DNA of 64,000 bases, from NCBI GenBank assembly GCA_017644425.1, contig JAEPLN010000001.1, positions 372,001 to 436,000 of the forward strand, written 5' to 3'. Of the stretch, positions 28,092-36,568 are shown piece after piece. The notes under the pieces were generated by a model that had not been told where the DNA came from, made no database searches, and worked only from the letters and a program-made list of their open reading frames with translations. Within the stretch, counting starts at the first letter, position 1. Each line of letters starts with the position of its first letter. The position numbers and the translations under genes are program-made. This stretch comes from Prochlorococcus marinus CUG1433. Lineage in GTDB: Bacteria; Cyanobacteriota; Cyanobacteriia; PCC-6307; Cyanobiaceae.

Positions 28092-28832
28092 ATGGAATTT
28101 AATAAAGCTCGAAATATAATCGGACTTAGAGTTTTAAGTGATAACGTCATTTGGTTGTTGGTAAAAAATAAATCCGTTGTGGTTGTAGATCCATCTGTTC
28201 ACGAACCAGTTATTAAATATATAAATGAAAACAATTTTCACTTAGAAGCTATTTTGCAAACTCATCATCATTCAGACCATATTGGAGGGACGAAGAGTCT
28301 TATTGAAAGATGGCCAAATGTAAAAGTGATTGCTTCTTCCAAAGAAAAAAAGCGAATACCTTTTCAAAATATATCTGTAGAGGATGGAGAAACTTTTAGT
28401 CTTTTAGGTGAAGAAGTAAAAATAATTGAAGTATTAGGACATACAAGCTCTCATATTGCCTTCTTTTTGAATGGAGAAAATCCTGTTCTTTTTATTGGTG
28501 ACACATTATTTTCTGGAGGCTGTGGAAGGATTTTTGAGGGAACTTATCAACAAATGTATTCTTCACTAGAAAGAGTCAAATCTTTACCAAAAAATACCCT
28601 CATATATTGTGCACATGAATATACAAAGGAAAATATATTGTGGGCATTGAATCTCAGGCCAGAAGATAAGGATATAAAAAATAAACTTTCGGAAGTTGAA
28701 AAAAAACTTTCTCTTAATGAATTGACAATTCCATTTTTACTTGATGAAGAGATGAAAATAAACCTTTTCTTAAGAGCAAAAAATTTAGAAGAATTTACTT
28801 TTTTAAGAGCAAATAAAGATTTATGGGTTTAA
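28092..28832 (+). CDS. gloB: Hydroxyacylglutathione hydrolase (glyoxalase II)
   Basis: The metallo-beta-lactamase-fold protein of 246 residues splits S-lactoylglutathione to lactate and glutathione. Metal ligands are in [12 protein letters not shown] (the HxHxDH motif), [26 protein letters not shown] (bridging Asp) and YCAHEYT. The open frame extends upstream to 27921 inside hisG, but ATG 28092 gives the family length and avoids overlap with hisG on the other strand. Together with gor and GST elsewhere, it belongs to the glutathione-based detoxification set in this window. Confidence 0.9.
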   Translation: MEFNKARNIIGLRVLSDNVIWLLVKNKSVVVVDPSVHEPVIKYINENNFHLEAILQTHHHSDHIGGTKSLIERWPNVKVIASSKEKKRIPFQNISVEDGETFSLLGEEVKIIEVLGHTSSHIAFFLNGENPVLFIGDTLFSGGCGRIFEGTYQQMYSSLERVKSLPKNTLIYCAHEYTKENILWALNLRPEDKDIKNKLSEVEKKLSLNELTIPFLLDEEMKINLFLRAKNLEEFTFLRANKDLWV

Positions 28833-28856
28833 ATAGATAGGTATCTTCTTAAACAA

Positions 28857-29249
28857 ATGTCCCCCAAACAAGTAATTAAAACATCAAATGCTCCAGATCC
28901 AGTAGGACCTTATAATCAAGCAATAAAAGCTGGGGATTTCATCTATTGTTCTGGTCAAATTGCTATAGACCCGACTTTAAATGAAATAACATGTTTAGGT
29001 GATATAGAGAAGGAAACTATTCAAGTTTTAAAAAATCTCGCAGAAGTTCTTAAAGCTGGTGGAGCCAAAATAGAGGATGTAATAAAAACAACTATTTACT
29101 TAACGGACTTAAGTAATTTTCAAATTGTCAATAAAATTTATAGTGATTTTTTTAATATTGAGAATCCTCCAGCAAGGGCCTGTGTGGAAGTTTCATCTCT
29201 ACCAAAAGGAGTTTTAGTTGAAATAGATTGCGTTGCATTTCTAGATTAA
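28857..29249 (+). CDS. ridA: RidA/YjgF family reactive imine deaminase
   Basis: A 130-residue RidA (TIGR00004) protein. The core is seen in APDPVGPYNQAIKAGDFIYCSGQIAIDP, KAGGAKIEDVIKTTIYLTDL and the ligand-binding NPPARACVEVSSLPKGVLVEIDCVAF (Arg and Glu positions conserved). RidA hydrolyses reactive 2-aminoacrylate/enamine intermediates released by PLP enzymes, protecting amino-acid metabolism. It follows gloB by 24 bases and is probably cotranscribed. Confidence 0.93.
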   Translation: MSPKQVIKTSNAPDPVGPYNQAIKAGDFIYCSGQIAIDPTLNEITCLGDIEKETIQVLKNLAEVLKAGGAKIEDVIKTTIYLTDLSNFQIVNKIYSDFFNIENPPARACVEVSSLPKGVLVEIDCVAFLD

Positions 29250-29334
29250 TTTCTAATTATTGAGAAATTTGAAATATGAACCAATTGTGCACCATATTTG
29301 TATAGATTATTAGGTGATAATTCATCTTTGTTCT

Positions 29335-29562
29335 ATGTCAGCAGCAAAGCTTAATATAGATGAACTAGAAGCAGGTTATCCTTTATTTTGCAAAGCTCTT
29401 AGACTATTAATTTTAAAAGGAAACTCAGTTAAAGATATAGAAAAGACAGTGTGTTGGAGTCATCTTGAAACTTTAAATAGATGTCTACCTGGTAGATATA
29501 AAGCCCCAACATATTTAATGGCTTTAATCAAAAGAGATATTGCAAAGCCAAATAATTATTAA
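29335..29562 (+). CDS. DUF3136-like small cyanobacterial protein
   Basis: A 75-residue soluble protein, taking ATG 29335 over a GTG seven codons upstream because the protein then begins with the typical MSAAKLNIDELEAGYPL. It has two Cys residues and a helical LETLNRCLPGRYKAPTYLMALIKRD C-terminal part. It resembles DUF3136, a family restricted to marine picocyanobacteria. Function unknown. It converges on the carboxysome cluster, only 6 bases from the acRAF-like gene. Confidence 0.6.
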   Translation: MSAAKLNIDELEAGYPLFCKALRLLILKGNSVKDIEKTVCWSHLETLNRCLPGRYKAPTYLMALIKRDIAKPNNY

Positions 29563-29568
29563 AAAAAA

Positions 29569-29808
29569 CTAATCTTCTAAATAAAATTTATCAATATCCA
29601 TTGAAAAGTCTTTTTCTTTGTCTGATATTTCTTTATTGTCTAAAAATATTGAAAGACTTACAAAATTCTTACCGAAGCTGATATTTGGATAGATATCCCT
29701 TTCTTTACATAATTTCTCAATTTCCCCCATGAATTTACTAATTCTTGAGTATTGCTCAAATTCAAATCTTTTTTCAATCCTCAAAGGTGATTCTCTTTCA
29801 TTCCACAT
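29569..29808 (-). CDS. acRAF-like pterin carbinolamine dehydratase-fold protein (Rubisco assembly factor)
   Basis: A 79-residue protein with the pterin-4a-carbinolamine dehydratase fold in reduced form: RIEKRFEFEQYSRISKFMGEIEKLCKERDIYPNISFGKNFVSLSIFL follows the dehydratase pattern, but the catalytic His-His segment of true dehydratases is replaced (YPNISFG). In alpha-cyanobacteria a degenerate protein of this type (acRAF) stands at the end of the cso operon and assists form IA Rubisco assembly. The position here, just downstream of csoS4B on the same strand, fits. Gene identity relies on position plus motif. Confidence 0.75.
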   Translation of the reverse strand: MWNERESPLRIEKRFEFEQYSRISKFMGEIEKLCKERDIYPNISFGKNFVSLSIFLDNKEISDKEKDFSMDIDKFYLED

Positions 29809-29880
29809 TTAATTCTTTATTCAAGACTAATTACACTATACCTTCAACTAAGTTTCTAAATAAATTTTTATTTGAAGTCC

Positions 29881-30129
29881 TTAATCAGTTTCCCAATAAT
29901 CAATAATACCGCCAATGGTTAAATCGGTTTGAACTTCAGGATTAGGGCAAGCAAATCTCGCAGCAGAGCCACTAGAAGTAAAAACCCAGTTACCTTCTCT
30001 CGCTCCTACAGGATCAACCGCAACTAATTTCTTGCCCTTATTATTTTCCAAAATTCGTAAATTCATATGACCTAAGCCAGCGACTCTTTGAGTACATACC
30101 ATCCTTCCTAATACCTTCATAATTTCCAC
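29881..30129 (-). CDS. csoS4B: Carboxysome vertex pentamer protein CsoS4B
   Basis: An 82-residue BMV (EutN/CcmL) protein. RMVCTQRVAGLGHMNLRIL and KLVAVDPVGAREGNWVFTSSGSAARFA are the pentamer-forming core, and the end is GGIIDYW. Pentamers cap the vertices of the icosahedral alpha-carboxysome shell. It lies 18 bases downstream of csoS4A and, like its paralogue, ends the operon. Confidence 0.95.
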   Translation of the reverse strand: MEIMKVLGRMVCTQRVAGLGHMNLRILENNKGKKLVAVDPVGAREGNWVFTSSGSAARFACPNPEVQTDLTIGGIIDYWETD

Positions 30130-30147
30130 AATTACTATCCTCCTTTT

Positions 30148-30399
30148 TTATGACTTATCAGGGTCCCAATGATCAATTATTCCAACAATCGTTAAATCGC
30201 TTGGATAAGATTTGCTTCCCGCTGCTTCTCTAGCAGCAGAACTTCCAACACAAATAACCCAATCTCCGGGCTTACAGCCAACAGCATCAACTGCAACCTT
30301 ATTAGAAGAACCATCTAATACAACCTGCAGATGTTTATGTTCAAAGCCAGGAATCCTGTTGGTTGATACAAGTGGTTTTACAACCTTACAAATTAACAT
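30148..30399 (-). CDS. csoS4A: Carboxysome vertex pentamer protein CsoS4A
   Basis: An 83-residue paralogue of CsoS4B in the EutN/CcmL family (PLVSTNRIPGFEHKHLQVV, VAVDAVGCKPGDWVICVGSSAARE, VGIIDHW). It forms vertex pentamers of the alpha-carboxysome. It begins only 2 bases after the csoSCA stop, so it is translationally linked to the carbonic anhydrase gene. Confidence 0.95.
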   Translation of the reverse strand: MLICKVVKPLVSTNRIPGFEHKHLQVVLDGSSNKVAVDAVGCKPGDWVICVGSSAAREAAGSKSYPSDLTIVGIIDHWDPDKS

Positions 30400-30401
30400 A
30401 A

Positions 30402-31931
30402 TTAGTGAGCCTCCTCTGTTTTTTTATCTAAAGACATTCCAATAATTTGAGCGGAATGGATTTTGTCCCTATCTCTAATAGTAGAGCAAGTATGTAACAA
30501 ACCTTGATCAACTAAATTTTTATATCTAATTGATATCGCATTATTAACTCTTTCACAATCATTTATTGCCCTCTCTTTTGCGCCGGGTACTTTACCAGAG
30601 TAATCAAATCTTATTACTACTGGAATAGGTAGATCTTGAGAAACATTTAATCCAGTAAAAATCTTCACTCCTACATCTAAATCAGGAGCCCCTTCTTCGA
30701 CTGTATCTAAATGAGCAAAATAAGTTAAATTCCTGAGATGTACTTCTTTGAAACCTATACCTACTCCAATAAACCTCTCTGCATGTCCAATATCTTTATA
30801 AGAACCATTATGAAAACTCTTAACATAATCAATTTGAGAAATATTATTAACGATTAATTTAAAAATAAATTTTTCCAGTCCACTGAGTTTATCTTTTGAA
30901 GATTGCTTAGAAATTGTCTGGCAAATTTCTCTTTCTGCATCCTCTCTTGAGAAATTTATTGTTGAATTATAAATTTCTAATGTAGAAATAGTTTTTTCTA
31001 AATCTATAGCGCCATCGCTAGTTGATAAATGTATTTTTAATGAATCAGTGTCTGTATCAAGTCCAATTAACATTAAATCCACAGAAGCTCCGCAGCAAAA
31101 GCTATTCTCTACAGCCTCTTTGAAAGCATATAATTTATTTCTACCTTCTGCTGCAGCTAACTCGTCATTACTCCCATGAGCTGCGCATCCCTGATGCAAA
31201 GGATCTACTGAACTAAAGTGATAAGTTACAACTTTTAAGTACCTGGTATCTTTATGAGCTTCATTAGGAACATTCTCTCTATATCTTTTATGTTCAGTTT
31301 TTACCCATCGATTAACGGTATTTTCAATATCAAACAGTGCTCCAGCATGGGATCTTCTTCTTACTGAACTAAAAGGTATTCTCATTACATAAGCAACTGA
31401 ATGAGCTAATCTTCCATCTGAACAAGGAGTTATATCAAGTAAATGTATTCCACAATCTAAGAGGAATTTTTCAAAGTCTTCCGCATCCCTACTTCCAGCG
31501 GCACCTTCAAGTGGATCATTGTTAAAAAAATTGTCGCTTAGTTTCTCATGCTGTTTGAAAGCACACCATGCATATAAAGCTCTCATATCAAGAGGTTTAA
31601 CCCAAGATTTATCTAATACATGTAGGGGTAAATCTATTCCCAAATTTTTTCTTGATATTTTCTGTGCCTTATTTATAAAATCTTCGTGATGTTGAATTCG
31701 AGCAATTTCCTTGAGAGTTGGAACAATTTCATCAAAATCACTTTTTATTTTGCTTTCATACCTAAATAGATTTTCATTTTGGATATTATTGGTTAATTTA
31801 TGAGACTTTCCAGAATTTCGGAAATTATTTGATTCTTTACTTTGTGTATGGACATTTTCAGTAAAAGTTTTCATTGGAGCTGTTGGCCCCAATGTGAAGT
31901 TCTTGGCTTTAGCCAGTCCTCTTAAAGGCAT
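30402..31931 (-). CDS. csoSCA: Carboxysomal beta-class-like carbonic anhydrase CsoSCA (CsoS3)
   Basis: The 509-residue shell-associated carbonic anhydrase turns bicarbonate into CO2 for encapsulated Rubisco. The N-terminal 95 residues are basic and probably disordered (Rubisco- or shell-binding). The helical domain and catalytic domain follow, with zinc ligands in LDITPCSDGRLAHSVAY (Cys, Asp-Arg pair) and VDPLHQGCAAHGSND (His, Cys). The length is normal for marine cyanobacteria. It sits 7 bases downstream of csoS2. Confidence 0.95.
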   Translation of the reverse strand: MPLRGLAKAKNFTLGPTAPMKTFTENVHTQSKESNNFRNSGKSHKLTNNIQNENLFRYESKIKSDFDEIVPTLKEIARIQHHEDFINKAQKISRKNLGIDLPLHVLDKSWVKPLDMRALYAWCAFKQHEKLSDNFFNNDPLEGAAGSRDAEDFEKFLLDCGIHLLDITPCSDGRLAHSVAYVMRIPFSSVRRRSHAGALFDIENTVNRWVKTEHKRYRENVPNEAHKDTRYLKVVTYHFSSVDPLHQGCAAHGSNDELAAAEGRNKLYAFKEAVENSFCCGASVDLMLIGLDTDTDSLKIHLSTSDGAIDLEKTISTLEIYNSTINFSREDAEREICQTISKQSSKDKLSGLEKFIFKLIVNNISQIDYVKSFHNGSYKDIGHAERFIGVGIGFKEVHLRNLTYFAHLDTVEEGAPDLDVGVKIFTGLNVSQDLPIPVVIRFDYSGKVPGAKERAINDCERVNNAISIRYKNLVDQGLLHTCSTIRDRDKIHSAQIIGMSLDKKTEEAH

Positions 31932-31938
31932 TATTTAC

Positions 31939-34227
31939 TTAACCTCTTGCACCACCTGAAAAGGTAACAAGTTGTCCTTCACGAGTATTTCCACTAGATC
32001 CAGTTATCAAGAAATCTGGTTTTTCTGTTTCCTCATTTCTTTTAACATCCATAGGGGGCATTGCGCTCATAAATCCTGCTCTTGATGGATTTCTCTTTCT
32101 AGAAGAAGCTCCCTCTGTACCTGTTACCTTATCGCCGCGATCCCAATCATCACCAGTTACGTTTCCTACTGATTGACCTTCACCAGTAATCCTTGATGCG
32201 ACTCTTTTTTCTGGTGTTTTTGCAGCACGGTCTGCCTCTTCAATTTCCATTTTTTGTTTATAAGTAATATTTTTATTCGGTTCAAATCTAAATTTTTCAG
32301 TGCCAGTGACCTTATCAACTGCCATATCAAAAGGCCCTGTTACCTTTGAACCATTTTCATATTCATTACCTGTAACTCCTTGAGTATTTTTTTCAGAATA
32401 TTTATCTCTTGATGGAGATTTAACAGAGAATTCGTTCCAAGAGTTAGCTGCCGACTTTTCCGGATTCGCATAAGCCGCATCATGTGGAGGATTATCACAA
32501 GCTTGTGAGAGCTGATCTCCACCAACATAGGGAGTACCTGTTAGATTTTTACAAGCACCTTTCTTAGCACCTGTCATTACTCCGCCAATTCCTGGTTGCT
32601 GTCCTGTAAGTCTGGCATTTGAATTATTTCCAGAATTAACTGTTGCTCGGGATTTCATATCTTCTGAAATCTCAGTACTACAATTTTCATTAATCTGATC
32701 TAAGCCTGCGTATGGTGTTCCTGTTAACACTTTGCATGAACCTGGTTCATCTCCAGTTACTATTTCTGATCTTCCTGTCATAGTGCCGCTTATTAAATTT
32801 GACTTTGAAGAAAGGCTTAAACCTACTTTTCTGGCTTCTGGTTTTGGTTTTGAACCGCAAAACTTCTCATATTGTTGAGATCCTATGTACTCATCGCCAG
32901 TTACATTCCTACAACTCCCATGTTCATTACCTGTCATATGGTCTGATCTTCCAACCCCTGTACCAGTTACATTATTCCCATTAAGAGTGTTGTAACTGCC
33001 TACTTTTTCAAATGCTTTACCTTTTGGATTTGGCTCAGAGCCAAGATATTGATCTCCAGTTAATTGTTGTCCAGAACCTGATTCATCTCCAGTAACTAGG
33101 GTTGACCTACCAGGAAGTGATCCAGATACTTTTAATCCATCGGTTGTAGTGCTGTGTTTAACCTTTGAAGGATTTTTTGGGACATCACCACAATACTTCT
33201 GCGACTGATTAGAAGATACATATTCAGTACCTGTAAGGTTTTTACAAGTTCCTGGCTCATCGCCTGTAACCCTATCAGATCTACCAACTTCATTTCCAGT
33301 TACTTTATTACCTGATGTTGTAGAGGTAACAGAAGATCTAAGTGGTTGTTTATAACTTGGTCTATCTTGACAAAATTGATCAATAACTTCTGATCCCATA
33401 TATTGGGTACCAGTTACAGTTCTGCATGTACTTGCTTCATTACCTGTAGTTTTTACAGATCTATTAGCTTGAGTTCCAGTAACTATTTGACCTGAATCAG
33501 TTTCACTTTTACCAACTTTCCAGCTAGCATCTGCAATATTTTGTTTGGCACCATTTTTATTTGGACCACATGGTCTACATTTACCATTACCTTTTTTGCC
33601 TGTGGCACCAGTTTTACTTCTTAGCTCTCTCACTCTCTGAGAAATTTCTCTACTACTTAAATCTGGGTCTCCCCTTCTAGCTAAAGAAGCTGCACTAGTA
33701 TTTTGTTTAGTTGCTGATTTACCATGTTTAGATTGAGCTTCTCTTCTCGCTAAAACAATATCTCTACTTGTATTAGTAATAGGCTTTCTCTTCTGATTAA
33801 TTCTTCTTTTAACGTTTGGTTTTGATGTTTTAATTTCTGTATTATGTGAATTTTGAACTTCTTGATTTTCGCTTGTGGTAGTTTTAACTGTGTTTACAGG
33901 ACTTTCTTTTTTAACATCAGTACGGGTTCTATCAGATGAAGTTATAGCTGATTTCCCATGGGTAGACATTGCTTTTCTTCTCTCTATTACTAACTCTTTA
34001 CTAGATAAAGTTGTTGAAGAATTTCTGTTTACTTGAGTTTTTGGAATATGTTTTGTAGCTGGTTTAGAAATATTATTATGAGAAGACTGAGTCCCAGAAA
34101 TCTGTATATCTTGAGAAGATCTAACTCTATCTTTGGTAGTTGAAGAATAAGCAGCGGCTTTTTTACCGCTATCACTCATCGCCTTTCTTCTTTCTAGTGC
34201 AATCTCTCTACTGGTTTTTTTTGACAT
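31939..34227 (-). CDS. csoS2: Carboxysome scaffold protein CsoS2
   Basis: A 762-residue intrinsically disordered scaffold linking Rubisco to the shell. ATG 34227 (MSKKTSREIALERRKAMS) is the likely start; an upstream ATG at 34272 lies inside a hairpin. Four N-repeats of the form SREIxLxRRxAxSxxGKxA lie in about the first 215 residues and bind Rubisco. Six M-repeats of about 50-60 residues follow, with V/L-T/S-G-x-x-x-G-R-S, TGDEPGSC and LTGTxYxGxxxxxxxC, so Cys occurs at regular spacing. The C-terminal region ends in QLVTFSGGARG, the shell anchor. I saw no AAAAAAG-type slippery site, so only the full-length form is predicted. Confidence 0.96.
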   Translation of the reverse strand: MSKKTSREIALERRKAMSDSGKKAAAYSSTTKDRVRSSQDIQISGTQSSHNNISKPATKHIPKTQVNRNSSTTLSSKELVIERRKAMSTHGKSAITSSDRTRTDVKKESPVNTVKTTTSENQEVQNSHNTEIKTSKPNVKRRINQKRKPITNTSRDIVLARREAQSKHGKSATKQNTSAASLARRGDPDLSSREISQRVRELRSKTGATGKKGNGKCRPCGPNKNGAKQNIADASWKVGKSETDSGQIVTGTQANRSVKTTGNEASTCRTVTGTQYMGSEVIDQFCQDRPSYKQPLRSSVTSTTSGNKVTGNEVGRSDRVTGDEPGTCKNLTGTEYVSSNQSQKYCGDVPKNPSKVKHSTTTDGLKVSGSLPGRSTLVTGDESGSGQQLTGDQYLGSEPNPKGKAFEKVGSYNTLNGNNVTGTGVGRSDHMTGNEHGSCRNVTGDEYIGSQQYEKFCGSKPKPEARKVGLSLSSKSNLISGTMTGRSEIVTGDEPGSCKVLTGTPYAGLDQINENCSTEISEDMKSRATVNSGNNSNARLTGQQPGIGGVMTGAKKGACKNLTGTPYVGGDQLSQACDNPPHDAAYANPEKSAANSWNEFSVKSPSRDKYSEKNTQGVTGNEYENGSKVTGPFDMAVDKVTGTEKFRFEPNKNITYKQKMEIEEADRAAKTPEKRVASRITGEGQSVGNVTGDDWDRGDKVTGTEGASSRKRNPSRAGFMSAMPPMDVKRNEETEKPDFLITGSSGNTREGQLVTFSGGARG

Positions 34228-34257
34228 AATCTTCAAATGTGAAACTCTTTTGAAAAA

Positions 34258-34286
34258 CTTTCTCCAAAACATTTTTTTGGAGAAAG
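34258..34286 (-). terminator. Terminator-like hairpin between cbbS and csoS2
   Basis: On the coding (minus) strand CTTTCTCCAAA and TTTGGAGAAAG form a perfect 11-bp stem with a 7-base loop, extendable by one A-T pair. The stem is immediately followed by TTTTTC. It lies 22 bases downstream of the cbbS stop and about 30 bases before the csoS2 start. The T-run is short, so partial termination (attenuation) is more likely than a full stop, given that csoS2 follows. It may also protect the upstream csoS1-cbbL-cbbS message from decay. Confidence 0.65.
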
Positions 34287-34308
34287 ATATTAACTACGAT
34301 AAGTAGCT

Positions 34309-34650
34309 TTAACGTCCTTGGAAAACTACAAAAGCTGTTCCTTGACTTTGAGTGTAAGCATCGTATCCGATGATTCTTACATGATGATCAGGGTATGCTC
34401 TATGGCATGCCTCTAATTCGCTCACGATCAAGTTAAGATCTTTTTCCCCAAAAAATGGGAGTTTCCAATAAGACCAATAAGTTTGCATACATCCACTAGG
34501 ATGAACATGCTCAATAACAGGACTCCAACCTTGAGCAATTATGTATGCAATTTGGTCATATATTTCTTCCTGGGTCATCGGTGGTAAAAAACCGAATGTT
34601 TCCAGGGTTGCAACTGTTTGATAGTCGCTTACTGTGCTCTGGAAAGGCAT
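34309..34650 (-). CDS. cbbS: Rubisco small subunit, form IA (CbbS/RbcS)
   Basis: A 113-residue small subunit with ETFGFLPPMTQEEIYDQIAYII, the HPSGCMQTYWSYWKLPFFG segment and HVRIIGYDAYTQSQGTAFVVFQ. These fit form IA, found with alpha-carboxysomes. Eight copies cap the L8S8 holoenzyme. It follows cbbL with an 89-base spacer holding two hairpins. Confidence 0.97.
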   Translation of the reverse strand: MPFQSTVSDYQTVATLETFGFLPPMTQEEIYDQIAYIIAQGWSPVIEHVHPSGCMQTYWSYWKLPFFGEKDLNLIVSELEACHRAYPDHHVRIIGYDAYTQSQGTAFVVFQGR

Positions 34651-34676
34651 AATTAATCAAAATGTGAATGAAATTA

Positions 34677-34690
34677 CTCGTAAAAACGAG
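34677..34690. other. Small stem-loop in the cbbL-cbbS spacer
   Basis: On the coding strand CTCGT-TTTT-ACGAG is a perfect 5-bp stem with a 4-base loop. It lies 27 bases upstream of the cbbS ATG at 34650, and together with the larger hairpin beside it could influence processing or cbbS translation. Confidence 0.5.
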
Positions 34691-34702
34691 ATTTTAATAA
34701 GT

Positions 34703-34725
34703 TTGAGGAGAATAAATCTCCTCAA
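34703..34725. other. Stem-loop downstream of cbbL
   Basis: On the coding strand TTGAGGAG-ATTTATT-CTCCTCAA is a perfect 8-bp stem with a 7-base loop, starting 14 bases after the cbbL stop codon. No T-run follows directly (ACTTATT), so it is probably a 3' stabiliser or processing signal rather than a terminator. Confidence 0.55.
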
Positions 34726-34739
34726 TTTCGAAACTTGAG

Positions 34740-36155
34740 TTAACCCTGAACATCAAGCTTGTCGACAGTGTCAAACTCAAACTTAATTTCCTTCCAAGTT
34801 TCTAGAGCAATAGCTAATTCAGGGCTATGCTTAGCAGCTTCCATAAGAATGTCTCTACTCTCTTTTTCGATTTCGCGACCAGCATTACGTGCTTTTACAC
34901 AAGCTTCTAAAGCAACTCTGTTAGCTGCAGCTCCAGCGGCTGAACCCCATGGATGACCGTGTGTTCCTCCACCGAACTGAAGACAAGAATCATCTCCAAA
35001 AATCGCTAGGAGTGCAGGCATATGCCATACGTGAATACCACCTGATGCGACAGCAAATACTCCTGGCATTGAACCCCAATCTTGATCAAAGAAGTTACCT
35101 CTTGATCTATCTTCAGGAACGAATGACTCTCTTAAGTTATCAATGTAACCAAGGGTTGTTTGACGATCACCTTCCAGTTTTCCAACAACAGTTCCAGTAT
35201 GTAATTGATCTCCTCCGGAGAGTCTCAAACATTTTGCTAGAACCCTGAAATGGATACCGTGTTTTGGATGTCTATCAATAACAGCATGCATCGCTCTATG
35301 AATATGAAGAAGCATGCCATTTTTACGACACCAGTTTGCTAATCCAGTATTTGCAGTAAAACCACCAGTTATATAATCATGCATGATGATTGGCATATCT
35401 AGCTCTTTTGCAAATTCAGCTCTTTCGTAGAGTTCTTCAGGAGTGTTAGCAGTACAGTTTAGATAGTGACCTTTAACTTCTCCAGTTTCTCGTTGAGCAA
35501 GTTTAACTGCTTCTGCAACAAACTCAAATCTTTCTCTCCAACGTTGGAATGGCTGAGAGTTTATATTCTCGTCATCCTTCGTTAAATCAAGACCACCTCT
35601 AAGGCACTCATATACAACTCGACCATAGTTTTTACCAGATAATCCTAATTTAGGTTTAATGGTACAACCAAGAAGAGGTCTTCCGTATTTATTAAGTCGA
35701 TCTCTTTCAACTACGATTCCATTTGGTGGACCGCCGCAAGTTTTGATGAAAGCGATTGGAAATCTAATATCTTCTAGACGTAAGTGTCTTAGAGCTTTAA
35801 ATCCAAAAACGTTTCCTACTAGAGATGTTAATACGTTTGTAATAGAACCTTCTTCAAAAAGATCTAAAGGATATGCAATAAAAGCATAAAAAGCTTCAGG
35901 ATCTCCAGGAACGTCCTCGATTCGATAACAACGTCCTTTATAAAATTCTAAATCTGTAAGTAACTCGGACCAAACTGTTGACCAAGTACCTGTTGAAGAT
36001 TCAGCGGCAACAGCTGCTGCAACTTCTTCTCTGGGAACACCTTCTTGACCTGTACATTTGAAACAGGCTAATAAATCGGTGTCTAGGGGTACATATTCAG
36101 GAGTCCAGTAGGTATCTCTGTACTCCTTTACCCCTGCATCATACTTCTTACTCAT
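34740..36155 (-). CDS. cbbL: Rubisco large subunit, form IA (CbbL/RbcL)
   Basis: The 471-residue large subunit fixes CO2 onto ribulose-1,5-bisphosphate. [21 protein letters not shown] holds catalytic Lys, [11 protein letters not shown] contains the carbamylated Lys and metal-binding Asp/Glu, and [12 protein letters not shown] and [19 protein letters not shown] give later active-site residues. The sequence and the csoS1/csoS2 setting mark the form IA (proteobacterial) type of Prochlorococcus and marine Synechococcus. A spacer of 69 bases with a palindrome separates it from csoS1. Confidence 0.98.
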   Translation of the reverse strand: MSKKYDAGVKEYRDTYWTPEYVPLDTDLLACFKCTGQEGVPREEVAAAVAAESSTGTWSTVWSELLTDLEFYKGRCYRIEDVPGDPEAFYAFIAYPLDLFEEGSITNVLTSLVGNVFGFKALRHLRLEDIRFPIAFIKTCGGPPNGIVVERDRLNKYGRPLLGCTIKPKLGLSGKNYGRVVYECLRGGLDLTKDDENINSQPFQRWRERFEFVAEAVKLAQRETGEVKGHYLNCTANTPEELYERAEFAKELDMPIIMHDYITGGFTANTGLANWCRKNGMLLHIHRAMHAVIDRHPKHGIHFRVLAKCLRLSGGDQLHTGTVVGKLEGDRQTTLGYIDNLRESFVPEDRSRGNFFDQDWGSMPGVFAVASGGIHVWHMPALLAIFGDDSCLQFGGGTHGHPWGSAAGAAANRVALEACVKARNAGREIEKESRDILMEAAKHSPELAIALETWKEIKFEFDTVDKLDVQG

Positions 36156-36195
36156 AAGGATAAATTTAGGTCTGTGTAGGGAAAATAATTATTGT

Positions 36196-36215
36196 GCAAA
36201 ATTTACAAATTTTGC
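36196..36215. other. Perfect 9-2-9 inverted repeat between csoS1 and cbbL
   Basis: GCAAAATTT-AC-AAATTTTGC reads as a near-continuous palindrome beginning 10 bases after the csoS1 stop. As RNA it would fold to an 8-bp hairpin with a 4-base loop. There is no strong T-run after it on the coding strand. It could be a processing or stabilising element, or a regulator site for an internal cbbL promoter. Confidence 0.5.
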
Positions 36216-36224
36216 TTTACTTAA

Positions 36225-36536
36225 TTAGTCCTTTTGACCAAGAAATTCACCGTTACCAAGAGCAGGTTCAACTTCTCTATGAGGACGAGCAATAATGTGA
36301 GCTGCGACTAAACCGTCACCAACTCTTTCACAAGCATCAGCACCAGCTCTTACAGCTGCGTTAACTGCGCCTGTTTCGCCTCTAACTAATACTGTGACAT
36401 AACCGCCACCTACGAATTCACGACCAATAAGGCGAACTTCTGCTGCCTTTGTCATTGCGTCTGCTGCTTCGATTGCAGGTACAAGTCCGCGTGTCTCGAT
36501 CATGCCGAGAGCGATACCCATTGTTTCTGTAGCCAT
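36225..36536 (-). CDS. csoS1: Carboxysome shell hexamer protein CsoS1
   Basis: A 103-residue BMC-H shell protein. IALGMIETRGLVPAIEAADAMTKAAEVRLIG and GYVTVLVRGETGAVNAAVRAG are the hexamer core, and AHIIARPHREVEPAL is the C-terminal strand. It forms the facets and pores of the alpha-carboxysome. A single copy is present, first in the operon, as in Prochlorococcus. Its leader carries the 14-base sequence repeated at 36786-36799. Confidence 0.97.
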   Translation of the reverse strand: MATETMGIALGMIETRGLVPAIEAADAMTKAAEVRLIGREFVGGGYVTVLVRGETGAVNAAVRAGADACERVGDGLVAAHIIARPHREVEPALGNGEFLGQKD

Positions 36537-36554
36537 TGTCTACTAAATACTAAA

Positions 36555-36568
36555 TGTGGAATGTTCAA
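36555..36568. repeat. 14-bp direct repeat, copy 1 (csoS1 leader)
   Basis: TGTGGAATGTTCAA occurs here and identically at 36786-36799. Here it lies 19 bases upstream of the csoS1 ATG, so on csoS1 mRNA it would read TTGAACAUUCCACA close to the ribosome-binding region. Confidence 0.75.

Noticed and set aside
31939-34227. Programmed frameshift site in csoS2
   Set aside because: I looked for a slippery C-TTT-TTT on the coding strand, as reported for some alpha-carboxysome hosts, and found none.
34228-34272. Upstream ATG extending CsoS2 by 15 residues
   Set aside because: The start lies within the terminator-like hairpin. The protein from ATG 34227 begins with the first N-repeat as in other CsoS2 proteins.
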